Below are positions 23,064 to 35,714 of a stretch of DNA of 64,000 nucleotides, piece after piece; positions within the stretch are counted from its first letter, which is position 1, and each line of letters starts with the position of its first letter. Origin of the DNA: Caenorhabditis elegans (Eukaryota; Nematoda; Chromadorea; Rhabditida; Rhabditidae); contig NC_003284.9 of NCBI RefSeq assembly GCF_000002985.6, forward strand, positions 14,074,001 to 14,138,000. Direction: 5' to 3'. Below the pieces are notes generated by a model that was not told the origin of the DNA, searched no databases, and saw only the letters and a list, made by a program, of their open reading frames with translations. Position numbers and translations under genes: made by a program.

Positions 23064-24655
23064 TTACTCAATAATACTGATATTGCAAGCTTTCATCTTC
23101 TCCTCCAGAATCTGTCTCTCCTCATCCGTCATTTGCTCTTCGACCCTATCCATTCTCCAGTTGTTTCCAATTTTGTTCTTTTGATTGTAGTAATTCTCCA
23201 CCAGAAGCTTTGGCTCGACAATGTTATGAAACTGCAAAAAAGCTAGTATTGTGCGTTCTTACAACAATAAAAAACCAACCAGCTCTGCAAGATAAAATTC
23301 CTTAAACTCGGCGGAATGTGTTTTCTTTTGTTTGAAAGCGTCTCTGGTCTCGGCAATTTTCGCAACAAAAATGTCTTGAACAAACTGCGGGATCATGTCA
23401 GGGACGACGAAATCTTTGCTCATTTCAATCGTTTCGGCGACGTTATAATCGTTGAATGAGCAGATTCCAAATGCCTTGAAAAATGACTGTTTACAAATCA
23501 GCAGTGCTAATGTACTTGCGGGTTCAGATTGATATCTACCGTTGTTTTTTTGAAAAGCATACTCTTTCTTAAAAGTTTTTACTGTTATAAAAAACATACG
23601 CTCTTATATACTTTGTACATTTCTGCAAATTACCATTCAGAAATTTTAACGTGCTAAAAAGCAAACGGTGCCTCTCAGGAGGATCAGGCGACTAGATTAT
23701 GTGTATTGAGCAGTGGCAGTTTTTGTTTATTACGTGCGCAACTAGATGTTTCATTCTGATCAAAAAATTACTCACAACTTCTGTCGGAAGACCAGTCTCT
23801 CGCAAAACTCGGTTCATATCATTGTGAGTGAACTTGCTGTCTTCTCCGGTTGGCTGTAGAATATACTCATCGTCGTCGAATTCATCACATTTTTCTTCGA
23901 TAAAATCGGGAATTTCAGCAAGGTTCCTAAAAAATAAGTATTGGATAAGTGGACAAGAAAACCTTGGAAAGCTGTTGAAATTTTTCGGTATTCCTCTTCG
24001 CTTCCAAATCGTGGTCTCAAAGTGATCCCATAAAAAATAAAAAACTAATTAAATTTCCTTGAGGAAATTTCGATTATTTAAAAATTTTAATATATGTATT
24101 AGTGGCCGTTATCTAAGTCATTTGATAGAATTTTCTAGAAGAGAAGAAAAAAATATAAGCATTCATGAATCATTCATTATACTTTGCTGCCTCACGTGGT
24201 TAATAGTTTTATGTGAAACATTATTCCATATGTAAATTTTAAAAAAAGAATCTGGAGGGACGAATATGAAGACAAGATTAACCTTAAAGCCGTTGGGATT
24301 ACTAGTATATTTGCGACGTTTAATAAGATTTTGCAATATTTTTCATATATTTTCAACAAGCCCATCGTAATAAAATTAAACAATTATAATTTAAAGTCAA
24401 TAGATATTTTCTATATTTAAAATTTTAAAACGAATTAGGACCGTTATCAGTGACTACAAAAAAACCAAAGCACACTCACTCTGCTTTATATTTTTGGTGG
24501 TTCAACTCAACGTCAGTTTGCTCAATTTTGACTGATTCCAATTTTGGGGCAAACTGTTTGTAGTCAATCAGAGCCATCATCTCATTCAGCTCCGATTTGA
24601 ACAGTTCCTCTGACGAGAAAGATTCCTCTTTAATCTCGTACTTTACGGATTTCAT
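23064..24655 (-). CDS. Acidic/helical protein of unknown family
   Basis: Four exons, minus strand: 24655-24480, 23926-23776, 23474-23280 and 23231-23064, encoding 229 residues. The start ATG follows a trans-splice-like acceptor (TTTTTCAG, 7 nt upstream). The N-terminal third is acidic with KxE motifs (VKYEIKEE, VKIEQTD) that resemble sumoylation sites (inference). The middle (PDFIEEKCDEFDDDEYIL) and C-terminal parts look helical (VQDIFVAKIAETRDAF, VEEQMTDEERQILEEKMK). Exon 3 uses an AAG acceptor (TTTTTCAAG). The final codons GAG TAA overlap a strong donor (GA|GTAAGT), so a further 3' exon is possible. I do not recognise the family. Confidence 0.7.
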
Positions 24656-25816
24656 TTGTTTGCTGAAAAATGAGTACATAATGTTAAAATTTTAAAAATT
24701 CAAAATTAAATTATAAAAATTAAAAACGAGATAGCACACAGCAATAGCTGAGCCACTAAATGTGACGCTGTTGTGTGCGTGAAAGAATAAATGGAGGGGA
24801 GAGCAGAGTGAGAGACTCTCACGTGTGAACGAAGACGGAGAGACGCAGACCAACAGTGCAATACGATTGAACCAGTCAACGCAGCTATTGCGCGACGGGT
24901 CGTCGATACGTGGTACACCCAACAGAGGAGAAGGGTGTTTGGGGGTCGATGGTAGAAATGGTCTTACATCGAGGAAACTTCCTTGGAGTGTGTCTGCTCT
25001 GGGTATAATAGTTAGACTGACCATAGAGAATTCATTGCGAAATTTGATAATCACGTGTTAACGAGCCTCGGATTCTTGTTAGAGCAACTACTGATGATGG
25101 AAATTTCTGAGATACATAAAACAAAGACTTACTGCATAAAACTGTCTTTATTGAAACGTCTTAATAAGATTCTCACTGTTTTAAAAGTCTCTTAAAAACT
25201 TGAGAATGAAAAAAGAAAGAAAGGATTCTTATGAAATCGAATATTGTATAATTCATGATAACAATTGTGAAAAAGCAGAAACAAAAGCGAGTTTGTTAAC
25301 AAAACGGAGTTCAATTATTGGACTCGTTCATATTTTACTTTAAACAAAATTGATAGGAAATGAACAAAAGTTGTTGGTGATATACAGGAGGATTTTGCTT
25401 AACAGGAATGTTCACTTCCCGCTGGGCAGTAATACCAAATTTACATGCTGCTTCCAAAGTTAATTACATATGACAGAACAGTTGTTGTCGTTTTTTAAAA
25501 CTAAATCAGCTGCATAAAGTTTCATTCATTCACAGTAGTTTTAACCGAGGGAATAAGGCAATTTCAAAAATAGTTCAAGAACACAGTTTTCAATTATAAA
25601 TGCACTGCCAGCAATATACTGAAACAAATTTTCTACGATGCTTTTTCAGATTATGATGACTCATCATTTTTGTGACAATGGAAATCACTGGATTTTTGCC
25701 AATTCAATCAATTCACACAGTTATGTTTTTTCAATTCTTAGTTTAATTTTTTCAGTTTATGAATAATTAATAAATTCAGTTTAATGACTTAATTTTTAGG
25801 TTCGAAACATTTCAAA
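24656..25816. other. Divergent intergenic region
   Basis: 24725-25060 is less AT-rich and contains GAGAGA-type tracts (GGGGAGAGCAGAGTGAGAGACTC), plausibly promoter for the minus-strand gene. 25060-25800 is AT-rich. Open frames here on both strands lack splice support. Confidence 0.45.
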
Positions 25817-27549
25817 ATGGGGATTCTTCAATCAAGATTAGTTGGACCATTTCTAAGAGACAAGATGTTAGTTATTGAAAGTGTTCACACAGTGGATCGC
25901 TGATATATTTAGTCAAAAATAAATTTCAAATTAGTGATAAAATATGAGAAATATCAGATACTCATTGCAAAAAAAGAGTTTGAAGATATTGTAAATACGT
26001 TTTGTTTTGATGAAAACATGTTTTTTAACTCTCAATTTTATATGACTATTATAACAGTTTTTGTCATCATTATCAAAAAGTTTCCAGCAGTTTTTATTTG
26101 AAAATATGTATGTGTATCTCTAATTTTTTTTGTACTTTCAGGGAAAATTTGTCAAGCGAGTCGATTTTGTCAATCGAGGGTGATGGTAAGTGTGTTAAAA
26201 GGAGTCATTTTAAAACATTAAAAATAAAGGACGATCCGTTCTTCAAGTGATATGCACTGCGGATCTGGGATTCAGGTACACTAGTGATCCCACTGGGCTA
26301 TAATTTTAGCCACGTCCTAGCCGGGGACTGTGGCCGATAATCCAGTCGTGGATTGCTCCACTTCCAAATAGAGGCTGGGTGAACCTAGGGGGTGAGACCG
26401 GATTTGAACTCGTGACCTCCAGATTGCTATCCGCCGGACAGAGCAAAACGCAACTATTTTGCAACTCGACTTATTGGGATTAAACTTACTTGAGTATGCT
26501 GAATTGTACGGCGGAAAACTGGAAGTTCCGGAAGCTTTTCACTTGGCAAGACAAATGATCGATTTGCTTCACACAATACATGATAGGGGGATCGTTCACT
26601 GTGATATAAAACCAGCAAATTTTGCATTTGGTCTCAATGAAAAAAAGAATCAGCTTAATGTATGTTACTTCTACCTTAAATGTTTTGTGAACTCATGATT
26701 ATTTGAACAATTTGACACATATAGTCAATATAACTATACCTTTAGCTCATCGACTTTGGATTAGCAGAATCGTTTCTTGATGATAGAGGAAATCACCGAG
26801 AGGTACATAATCGCCATTATCGAAAAGGAACTTATGTTTACATGAGTGCCAATCAGCACCATGAACAATGTTTTGGTAAGAGTTTTTTGTTTGCTTTTGT
26901 ATCAGCACTTCTGATTGAGAATTCAGCTTTTTCAAAAAAAATTCTATTAACAATACCAAGACGAAAGGTTAAACCAAATATTTTTTGTTCGAACTATCTA
27001 ATTACAGGAAATACCCGAAGAGATGACATGGAGTCCTTGGTTTATTCTTTGAGGAAAATACTTGACCTCACTATGTGCTGGAAAGAAGGACGGAGTGTGA
27101 ACAATGATGATACTCATAGAAACTATTTCAACTTGAAACAAGGCAATCAAAAAAGTTGTTCACTTTGTGGAATACAGCCGATTAACGATATGCTTCAATC
27201 GTGCCGCATGCTCGAATTCAAAGATGAACCCAATTATGAAGCAGTGAAGCAGCTGTTTGTCTTGGATAAAGCTATGTCAAAAGCGTTGAAAAATAAGTTA
27301 GTTTAATATGTTTTTAAAGATAAAAAAATCAGATTTCATCAAAAAATTTAAAATTGCATGTAAATAAAATTTTCACTGCCATTTTCAGAAAGCATGTTCC
27401 ACCAAAAGCTACATTCGACATTTCTTTGGACGAGGATCAACAGGTTTCAATTTGATTTAATTTCGAAAAACAATGATAATTTTATATTTTAGAAGTTGAT
27501 CGACAAATTCAATATCTACTTCAACGAAGAAGACTATGATGCAATGTGA
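25817..27549 (+). CDS. CK1-like protein kinase domain lacking the N-lobe
   Basis: Exons 25817-25866, 26142-26185, 26442-26659, 26746-26875, 27008-27296, 27389-27443 and 27493-27549 join in frame (280 residues). The C-lobe is clear and CK1-like: LQLDLLGLNLLEY, GIVHCDIKPANF (catalytic loop), LIDFGLAE (DFG), YRKGTYVYMSANQH (a CK1 GTxRYxS equivalent) and RRDDMESLVYSL. Nothing corresponding to the glycine loop, VAIK lysine or C-helix is found: exon 2 encodes only ENLSSESILSIEGD before the C-lobe exon. The intron before that exon contains an inverted SINE, and the acceptor used (CCGGACAG) lies about 9 bp from the SINE edge. A trans-splice-like acceptor ATTTTTAG precedes the ATG by 17 nt. Without an ATP-binding lobe the product should be inactive (inference). 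Confidence 0.75.
26229..26432 (-). mobile_element. tRNA-derived SINE, second copy, truncated in its tRNA head
   Basis: Reverse complement of the element at 5124-5361, with a few small differences (for example an extra ATAT-type insertion near the 3' end). The match runs from CGTCCTT through the B-box-like GAGTTCAAATCC to the TAGCAATCTGGAG segment, then stops before the A box. It sits in the last intron before the kinase C-lobe exon. Confidence 0.75.
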
Positions 27550-28358
27550 AACTTCTTTAACCACCTCCTTTGCAGTTTAACAATTGTCAGTTAATCTAGA
27601 ATAAATTTTTTAAACATGTTTTATAAATGTTACTAATGAAAACAATTATGGGTTTTTAAAGTACATACTTTGTGTAGTCTTGGGTGTCAAAATATTAATC
27701 TCCCTACAACTTTCTAAATTTTGCCATAAAAGTTTTTTATGGAGCACATCTGTTGCATTATCTGTTGCTAAATTTACTTATCTTGCACTTTGAGGATTTT
27801 TTTAAAATTAATGAGTAATAATGGCAATCACAACTTAAACCAAATGTCAATTGTACTCGAAACGTGTGAACGTGAGTTTTCTTTTTTTGTAGACTTTTCT
27901 ATTTGTGAAAGGAGGGCGCCCAATTTAATTAGTACCACATTTAGGATGCAAAAATTGTAAATTTAAAGAAGGTTTGTAGAAAAATACGTAAGATTTTTGA
28001 ATCTTGTCACTCAAATTACACATACAAGTTTATCATCCTCACCACATAGCCCTATTTAAGTTCTGCTAAATTTATTGGGTTGATTCTTCGACAATTGCCC
28101 AACATTGTCGATCACCAACAAACAATGCAAATACGCTCCAACTCACACCGATAGGGAGAGGGGTGTGAATGCGCGCGAAACAGCAAGTGAACGGTCTCTC
28201 CGTTTACCACACTCTCTTACCTCGTTTTGTCATCTAACGCGCTCTCTCGCCACTCGCCTTGCGCGTCAGCCGGCCAGTTATTCTTTCCTTCTTTTCACAT
28301 CGTTTTTTTTCATATTTCAAGCTATTTTTTGTCAATTTTCAACTTATTCAGTTTAGAA
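27550..28358. other. Intergenic/promoter region of the AT-hook gene
   Basis: 28130-28290 is unusually G+C-rich for the window (GCGCGCGAAAC, CTAACGCGCTCTCTCGCC) and lies just upstream of the start at 28359; it probably contains the core promoter. The rest is AT-rich with no gene found. Confidence 0.5.
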
Positions 28359-31300
28359 ATGCCTCGCCGAAACTCAACAAAAAGTGCTGCACAACCGTCC
28401 GAAGAAACGCCAGCCGGAGAAGAGGTAAAACTGTTTAGGCTTTGAAAATTTCCGCAATTTTTAGTCTGTAGACACCGATAATGACGCCATTGAAAAATTC
28501 TCTCTCAATTTAAAGTTGCGAAGCATTATGAGAGAATTGTGAAAACAAAAAAAAACAGATGAAGCTAAAAATGCAACACAAAATAAAATTCAGAAACCTC
28601 TGCCGATGTGTCCTGAGGAATCTGCAAAGGACACCACTGTACAATCGTCCAGACCACGGCGAAATATTCGCAAAAACACTCTATACGACAACGAGAACTA
28701 TGAGCTTGTGAATTCAGCGCCTGCTGCACCTCCCGAACGGACTCCATCAGTTTCAAGAACTCCAAATAGGACCAGTGCTGTTTCAGAGGTATCTACTGGA
28801 ACCGATAAAAACTCAACTGCTATGATGCCTGATATGCTGAAAGGAGCGAAAAGAAGAAAGATTCCTCCTCATGTTGCTGAAATGATGGAGACACCAGTTG
28901 CACATAGGGCGAACTCAAATCAAGTGAGAAACACAGAAAACCTTTGTTCTTAAATAATCCTTTTTTCTTAATTACAGACTCCAAAATTCGATGATCAGTT
29001 GATGACTGATGGAGCCAACCTGGAAGTTGCAATGGAATTTGAGGTTCCTCACAATGACGAAGGACCTCCAGTGCTCGGGCCATCTACTGTTTTTGAAACT
29101 GAACCTGAAAGTTACAGGGAAAGCGACGAAGACTATAGTGTTAATGACTTTGCTCACCCTCCAGATCTTGAAAGGCACCCGTACGTAAATCCATTATGTA
29201 ATGACAAAACTTTAATTTTTTTTACAGATTGAGCAAGCGAAGAGGACGTCCACGTCGACCACAAGAGCAGCTGGAGACCAATGTTAAATTGAAACTGACC
29301 CGTCCAGCTTCAAAAGCTCAGCGAGCCCCACCAACTGAGCCAGTTGCTGCTAGAACCGCCACTGCTAATCAAAGGCATATTAAGCTATTTGAGGAAGAGT
29401 TGGATACAACCCCCGGCGGAGAGTCCTATGCAACCGTGGTGAATGGGTGCCTGACTGAGCTGCTGAGAAAGGAGCGGATTATTGATCTCCTCACAAACCC
29501 GGACGAAATTGAGTTGATGTAAGTGAAAAATGACAACTGTTGCAATGCGATATCAATAATCTAAGCACATTATAAATTTTCAGAAAGCAAGCAGGATGGT
29601 TTCTTCCAAGACCACCACGTCTTCCTCCACTTGTCACCGACAAAGTATGCTTCGCATTCTACGTGGATGGTAGTCAGCAGAAAAATGCTAAAGATCTCTC
29701 CAACGATGACCTCCGTCCGTGGAGTGTGACAAATGATCATCAGAACACGACTGGCGGCCCAAACACAATCAAGCCAAATGTTCGAAGACACCCGGTGGCT
29801 CGACTCAATGGCGAGCTGAAGACAGTCAAGCATGAGACACGTCTCGCTGAGTATCACTTAACGGAGTACAGCGCTAGATTACCTCGGGAGCAGAGACTGA
29901 GAAAAAAGGTAGCTAAACTGAAGATATTTGAACACAACATTGATTTTCTTTCCAGATTTTCTACCTGACCCGTGACAATCAAATCTTTGGAAATGTGCTT
30001 ATTCTGTATGATTATGTGAATCCAGGAAATGCCCCAATCCCAGTATGCCTTCCTCATGGCAATGATCATCTGCGAAGAGCAGTCACAGATGATCAAGATG
30101 GATTTGACAATGATTTGCCGGTTTGTAATTATATAATTGGTTACCTCATTTATAATTTTATGCTTTCAGTTTGAGCCGCAACGCATAGAAGGAACCCGTG
30201 GAGCTGGAGTCTACCTCAGGTTGCGTCCGAACAAATTGGGATGGGCTCAGAACAAGAAAAACTTGCTGGATTATTTATTCAATAAAGTTGACATTCTGGA
30301 TGAACTTGGCGCTCTAAACAATCGCCTCCCAGATCTTCCGCCACTGATTGAGACGGTCGGAGTCTTTGCATATTTTGTTCCGGCCTGTCATGTTGTCAAC
30401 CAAATTCACCACGCTGCTGATGGCTTATCTCCATGGACCACTAATCGTGAGTTGCTGTTTGCGAAGCACCAATATGCGGTCGTTTAACCGTTTTAATTTT
30501 GATAAATTTCAGCAGGCGCTGGCGAAGGAACACCGACAGTGCGTGTGCGGTCAACAAAGAAGAACTTGATATTGGACGAAGCTCACAATCACTTTATGGT
30601 ATCAAGAGACCAGAAAACTCCATCCGACTATATTCTCGTAGAGACAATGTCGACACTTGCCAGATGCAAAAGAGTGAGAAAGAGGGTAAGTTAACCAACA
30701 GTCCGCAAGTACCACGACGCACATTTGCGTACTTAAGTTTGCGTACTTAAATTTGCGTACTTAAATTTTGCGTCGTAAATCTACACCACACGCTGTGCAA
30801 TATTTAACAAAATGAAAGGGCATACACCACCTGGGGTTGTTGCTGCTAAATTATCAGACCGTTGACGGAACTGAAATTATAGTGCAGTAGTCATAAATAA
30901 TGTCATAAAAAATATTGTACATTGCAATTCTTCAATCATTTCAGGTTTTCTATATCCAACAAGCCGGCGCTGTTATTCATGGAAATGTCTGCTACACGTA
31001 TGAGTTTGTTTACGACGGTCCGTTGCCAACCTTCTACCCACCATTGGACGCGAAGAGTTACAGTAGATGGTCAGGAGGATCACCACTGAAAAAGCCGGTC
31101 AATTCAATGGACATGCACTCTCACATGATGGTAGAGCAGGATTCATATGATATGATTCCTGTTGACGATGACGGAATCGTTGATGTCGTTGACGTTCACA
31201 AGGAAATGCTCGTTCAGCAGGAGGATGATCAGATGGAGAACCTTCTAACGTATCCCGATACGCTGAACAACGGATTTGATCCAGAATTCAATGATGATCC

Positions 31301-33679
31301 GATTGATAAAGCCGAGAATCCGAATGCATACTATGATGAGCCCCGTGTTTTGTCAACGGGTCACGTATACTTGACTGTTCGTCATAAAAAGTTGGTTACC
31401 GTCATGGATCATGTTCTCGAATGGATTGCAAATTCGAACATTGTGTAAGTTCTTGAAAATGTAATCAGTTTGATTTTCAACTATTTTCAAATATTTCAGT
31501 GAGGAGCGTGGTGTCCTGAACGACACGAAACCGTCTCACCCACCATTGGTCACCAACTCTAGGGCCTACGCCTTTTTTGTAGCCGGTACTGCCATATTCC
31601 CCCATGACATTAATCGCGACGACTTCTCACCATGGTCTCGCAACGGAACGCCTGATCAGCCGACCTGCTATCGTACAAAAGTTCGAAAGCTTGGAGTGAT
31701 TTGCGATCCTCAAAATTCAACGTTTTTGGTATGGAATATTTACTGGCACTATTGTTTTAAACGTAAACTGTTTTTAAGCTGAAAGAAAATACCAACTACA
31801 AAACTTGTCCATTCCATCTCGTCTACTTGTATTCGATTAATCCAAAGGAGCCTAGACTGCGAAAAAAGGTGTTTTAAACAATGTTATTTGATTTTTATAA
31901 ACTAATAATTTGGTTTTCAGATCTACTACCTGATGGAAACCCAATCAAAAATGGTTGTCAGTCATGCATTGATTATGTACGACTACAACCATGAAGGCAA
32001 CATCCCACGTCTCAACGCTGGCCAATACAAGCCACTCACTAAGAGGAGTTACGCTAGAACCGTATGTTTCTAACATCATAAGATTTTGACTTAATAACAA
32101 TACAATAATTACAGAATCATATGCAGCATGATTTGATGAATGATGTCTCGGAAGGCGAAGAGAGCAGAGATTGCCCATTCATATTGCCTGCAGAGACTGC
32201 TGCTGATGGGACGTTTTACCTACAGCTCGATGACTTGGAATTCTGGAATGACCGGAACCGACAGATTCAGTACTTGGTCAATCAATCTGATTTGGTGTAA
32301 GTTGATTGAAAGAAAAATAGAAAAGCTAAGCTTAAAAAAAGTAATTTCAGTGAACAACTCGGATGCCTCAACACAAAAGTTCCCGATCTTCCACCATCGA
32401 TAACTGGAAAAGGAACATTTGTCTTTTTTGTGAACGGAGAAGAAGTCAACTTTAGATCATTGACCACAGATAAACTGACTCCGTGGTCAGAAAACACTTG
32501 CTCTAATCCTCGTAAGTCTTATGAATTTTTTACAAAAATTTTCATAGACGTGTTGAGTAACTTCCCGCAAGCTCCATTAGTTTCAGATGGAATAACCAAA
32601 AGGCCGAAATCATCAAAAACTCCGCTCGGATTCAATCGTCACAATCAACTGCGAGTCTGCAAGGGGAATGCTCTGGCCGTGGATCCGATTGAATTCCAGT
32701 TGCACATTTACACTGCAACATTGCCCCGCTGCACACGGCTTCGCAAAAAAGTTGTCTATGTGCAACGAGACGGAAACCAGTATGGACACGGTTTGATCAT
32801 GTACAGCTACACTGAGCCCGGAGCTGTGCCACAGCCAATTCAGAAGACTATTCAACCTTCGACTGATGAATGGTTCAGCAGCCTTCCATCAAACATCAGA
32901 GAGGATGTGTTCCATTTGCTGAAAACTGCCCCAGTAAATGAAACAGCGAAGATAATTCATCAGGAACATGGAATTCATATTAGTCCAAATATGTTGTTCA
33001 GTCTCAAACGGCGAGAACTTTCTGGTTCTCATGCTGACAACGACACTTTTGTCACTGAATGGACCGGAGCTGATGGTGCAGGACCATCGACATCGGCTAA
33101 AACTGAGACTGTGGAAGAGGTGGTGATTGAAGAGCAAATTCCAAAAACAATCATGGGTCACGAAATGATGATTGGAGGAGACATGATTGTCGAGCACATT
33201 GAAGAAGTTGGAGACGTCTATGGGCAATCAATGATGAGAAGAAATCCATTTTTGGAGAAAAGCGTGGTTAGTGTTTGTATAATTGATTCGTTTTTTAAAT
33301 TCTCAATTTTCAGACTACTGCTGGATTTGTTCGTGGATCTCAGCGATATGATGCTCTTTGGCGAATTGCGCAAAAACAGTTTGGTTCGGAGTGCATTGAT
33401 GACACTTTTGACAGCTTGTTCCGACTATTATACGAAAAGAACGAGCAGCGCTTGCTCCAAATGATCAATGAGACATTCCACGTGGACATTTTCTCTGGCG
33501 ACCAAGAGATTGTGGAGGAAGGTGTCGAATACATGCAAGAAGAACTTGTTGTGCATCCTGGTAATCATCTTGTCGGACACGAGGAACTGGGAAGACACGA
33601 GGAACACATTGAACATCCTGAAGTACAAGGCCATTTGGAACATGAAGTTATTGAAGCCCCAGAAGATCCTATGGTTTAA
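28359..33679 (+). CDS. Large AT-hook protein with four copies of an unrecognised module
   Basis: Sixteen exons: 28359-28424, 28594-28923, 28978-29180, 29228-29518, 29584-29908, 29956-30120, 30170-30446, 30513-30685, 30945-31444, 31500-31728, 31779-31868, 31921-32061, 32115-32296, 32351-32511, 32587-33266 and 33314-33679, encoding 1392 residues. The N-terminal region is basic and disordered, with an AT-hook ([11 protein letters not shown]) near residue 203. Four repeats follow. Each has a hydrophobic strand ending in FY/FFV, a DLSxDDLxPWS-like motif, and then LRKK followed by a strand such as IFYLTRDNQ and xLIMYDYxxPG. Copies begin near 29650, 30360, 31555 and 32410. In copies 1-3 an intron or exon border falls right after LRKK/RKR. 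The C-terminal 250 residues are acidic and His-rich. A nuclear, DNA-associated role is inferred from the AT-hook. I do not know the module family. Confidence 0.82.
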
Positions 33680-34544
33680 AATTATGATTAACTGGAACAG
33701 ACATTGTTCGAAAAATCATATAACTGTAAATTAAATTGATCTTATAATATTGTTTTACCCTTTAAAATCCGTGTTATGTCATATCTATCTATTATTCCGT
33801 TTTACACCAAATGTTTTTTGCCACTATAGAATGACAAGGTGATCTTTTTTCTGTTCTCAGCAAATTGAAAATCAAACATAATACACTGACACAGATGAAG
33901 TTATAATAATGCATAGTAGTTTAAAAAAAGGTATTCGGCTGAATATCTGAATAACAACATTTTAATGTAAGGTGCAAAGCATGGATGTGCGGCAAATTTG
34001 CCAAACACGGTAAATTTCAAAAAAGTAGATTTGCCAAATTTTCCAAGCTCCGTAATTTTTTATGTTTGCCCCAGCTGCAAAGGAGCATACAACCCCCATG
34101 AAAACCAGTTATTGGTCTGTATTTTCACCCGAAACAGAAACATCTGAAAGGTAAAATTTGGTTAAGCAAATCCCTAATGTTTCAAGTCCGTTACTACAAA
34201 CAACTCTGTGACCTAGATTCCAGGTTCTGTAAAAAATTTCAAACACGTCACTTTATGTGCAGGGTACTCACCGGTCTTCAATGATAGCCATTTATTTCAA
34301 AGAAATTGAAAAAAAGTCAAAAATTAAATCAAATGTATTTCACGCATTCACGTGAAATGTCAGTTTTGAAATAAATCATTTCTTAATTTTAAACTTACAC
34401 TTTCCGCGGTTTTCTTCAAACTCTCCCTTTTCGATTTGTTTGAATTTCTCGGTTTTTCTATAGTAAATGTAATTTTTTTGAAATGTTTATTTTAGCTGAA
34501 AACCTAAGGGAAATTAGTTTACAATTACTGTATCACGTTTTCAG
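33680..34544. other. Intergenic with degenerate hAT-like MITE fragment
   Basis: 33981-34073 contains a decayed copy of the TTTGCCGA element (ATGTGCGGCAAATTTGCC ... GTAGATTTGCC). The rest shows no gene; a short inverted repeat TTCACGCATTCACGTGAA sits near 34340. Confidence 0.55.
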
Positions 34545-35714
34545 ATGGTTGATTTGGTAGGAAAAGTTGTCAAAGAGTACTATGTAAGTTACTTAATTGG
34601 TGAAGGATCGTATGGAAGTATTGTTGCTGTAAACGATATGGAAGAACTGAACAAAGAAAAAGTAATTAAGCTTGTTAAATTTGTTCACGGGAGTCAACGA
34701 GAAAAATCATTCAAGACGGAGCTATCAGTTTTTCGCAAACTGGACTCTCTTGGTAATTCAAAAAGAAATGGATTTCCCCAATTTTGTGAGAATTTTCAAG
34801 TTGACGGATATTATGCAATTGGTGAGTTTCACCTTGTCCGATAACACTTAATATTTGTTTCAGTCTTAAGCGACGAAGGAGACAATCTTAATGACATTAG
34901 AAAAAGAAACAAAAATTTAGTTTTCAATCGTAAAAATGTCGCGACAGTTGGATGTGCAGTCTCCCGTTCCTTGAGTACTCTTCACTCCATTGGCTTTTTC
35001 CACGCTGATTTGCACGAACAAAATCTGATGGTTCCGGTTCCAATTGATAAGGTTATAATATAATTTTTTCAAACATTTTTATGTAGTATCCGTGCCGAAA
35101 AATCAATATTCCAATCAATTTTTGTTTCAATCAACAGTTTAATCAAAACGTGAGGTTAGAAGGCTTCGAAAATCATTTTTTTTCCATTTTTTTTTCAATT
35201 ATCAACTTTCTATATTTTTCAGATTAATCCAATAAAGCTTATTGATTTCGGATTGAGCAAAAGATTCAAAACTCGAAAAAGGCGTAACTGCATCGATAAA
35301 ACGTACAAGGTACTACTTGCTGATGAACGACGTTGTTCATTCAACATCGCTTGTGGCGGTGATTATCGAAAAAGCGACGACTTTGAGAGCTTATTTTATA
35401 TTTTGCTTATCGATCTAGGATTAAGCTGCTACCGGGAAAACAAAGCACAGAGATTTCTGACTAAGCTTAAATTGGTTAGTTAAATTGCAAAATCTTCTAT
35501 TGTTTTTTAAAATTACATTTCTCAGCACTTTGCCACTGAAACATTTCTCCAAAACTTGCCATGGATGACTATTGTATTCAAATCGATGCGTGCACAGAAT
35601 GATGACGACTTTAACGCTGAAATCATGATAAAAGCGTTGAAAGAATCAGTTGAATTGTTAGAGGAGGAAACGTTGGACTACACAATTGATGATGGACTGA
35701 TTAAGATTAACTGA
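34545..35714 (+). CDS. Divergent CK1-like kinase or pseudokinase
   Basis: Exons 34545-34821, 34864-35051, 35223-35474 and 35526-35714 encode 301 residues. The glycine loop is intact (LIGEGSYGSIVAV, residues about 17-29), a Lys-bearing strand VIKLVKFV follows, and the metal-binding motif LIDFGLSK is present. The catalytic loop reads FFHADLHEQN: Asp and Asn are kept, but the HRD Arg is Ala and the loop Lys (HRDxK) is His. The CK1 signature region around RRDDLES is reduced to RKSDDFESLFYIL. Length is close to a bare kinase domain. Activity is uncertain because of the lost loop Lys. The gene may come from the expanded nematode CK1 family, as does the N-lobe-less neighbour 7 kb upstream. AATAAA near 35760. 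Confidence 0.82.
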
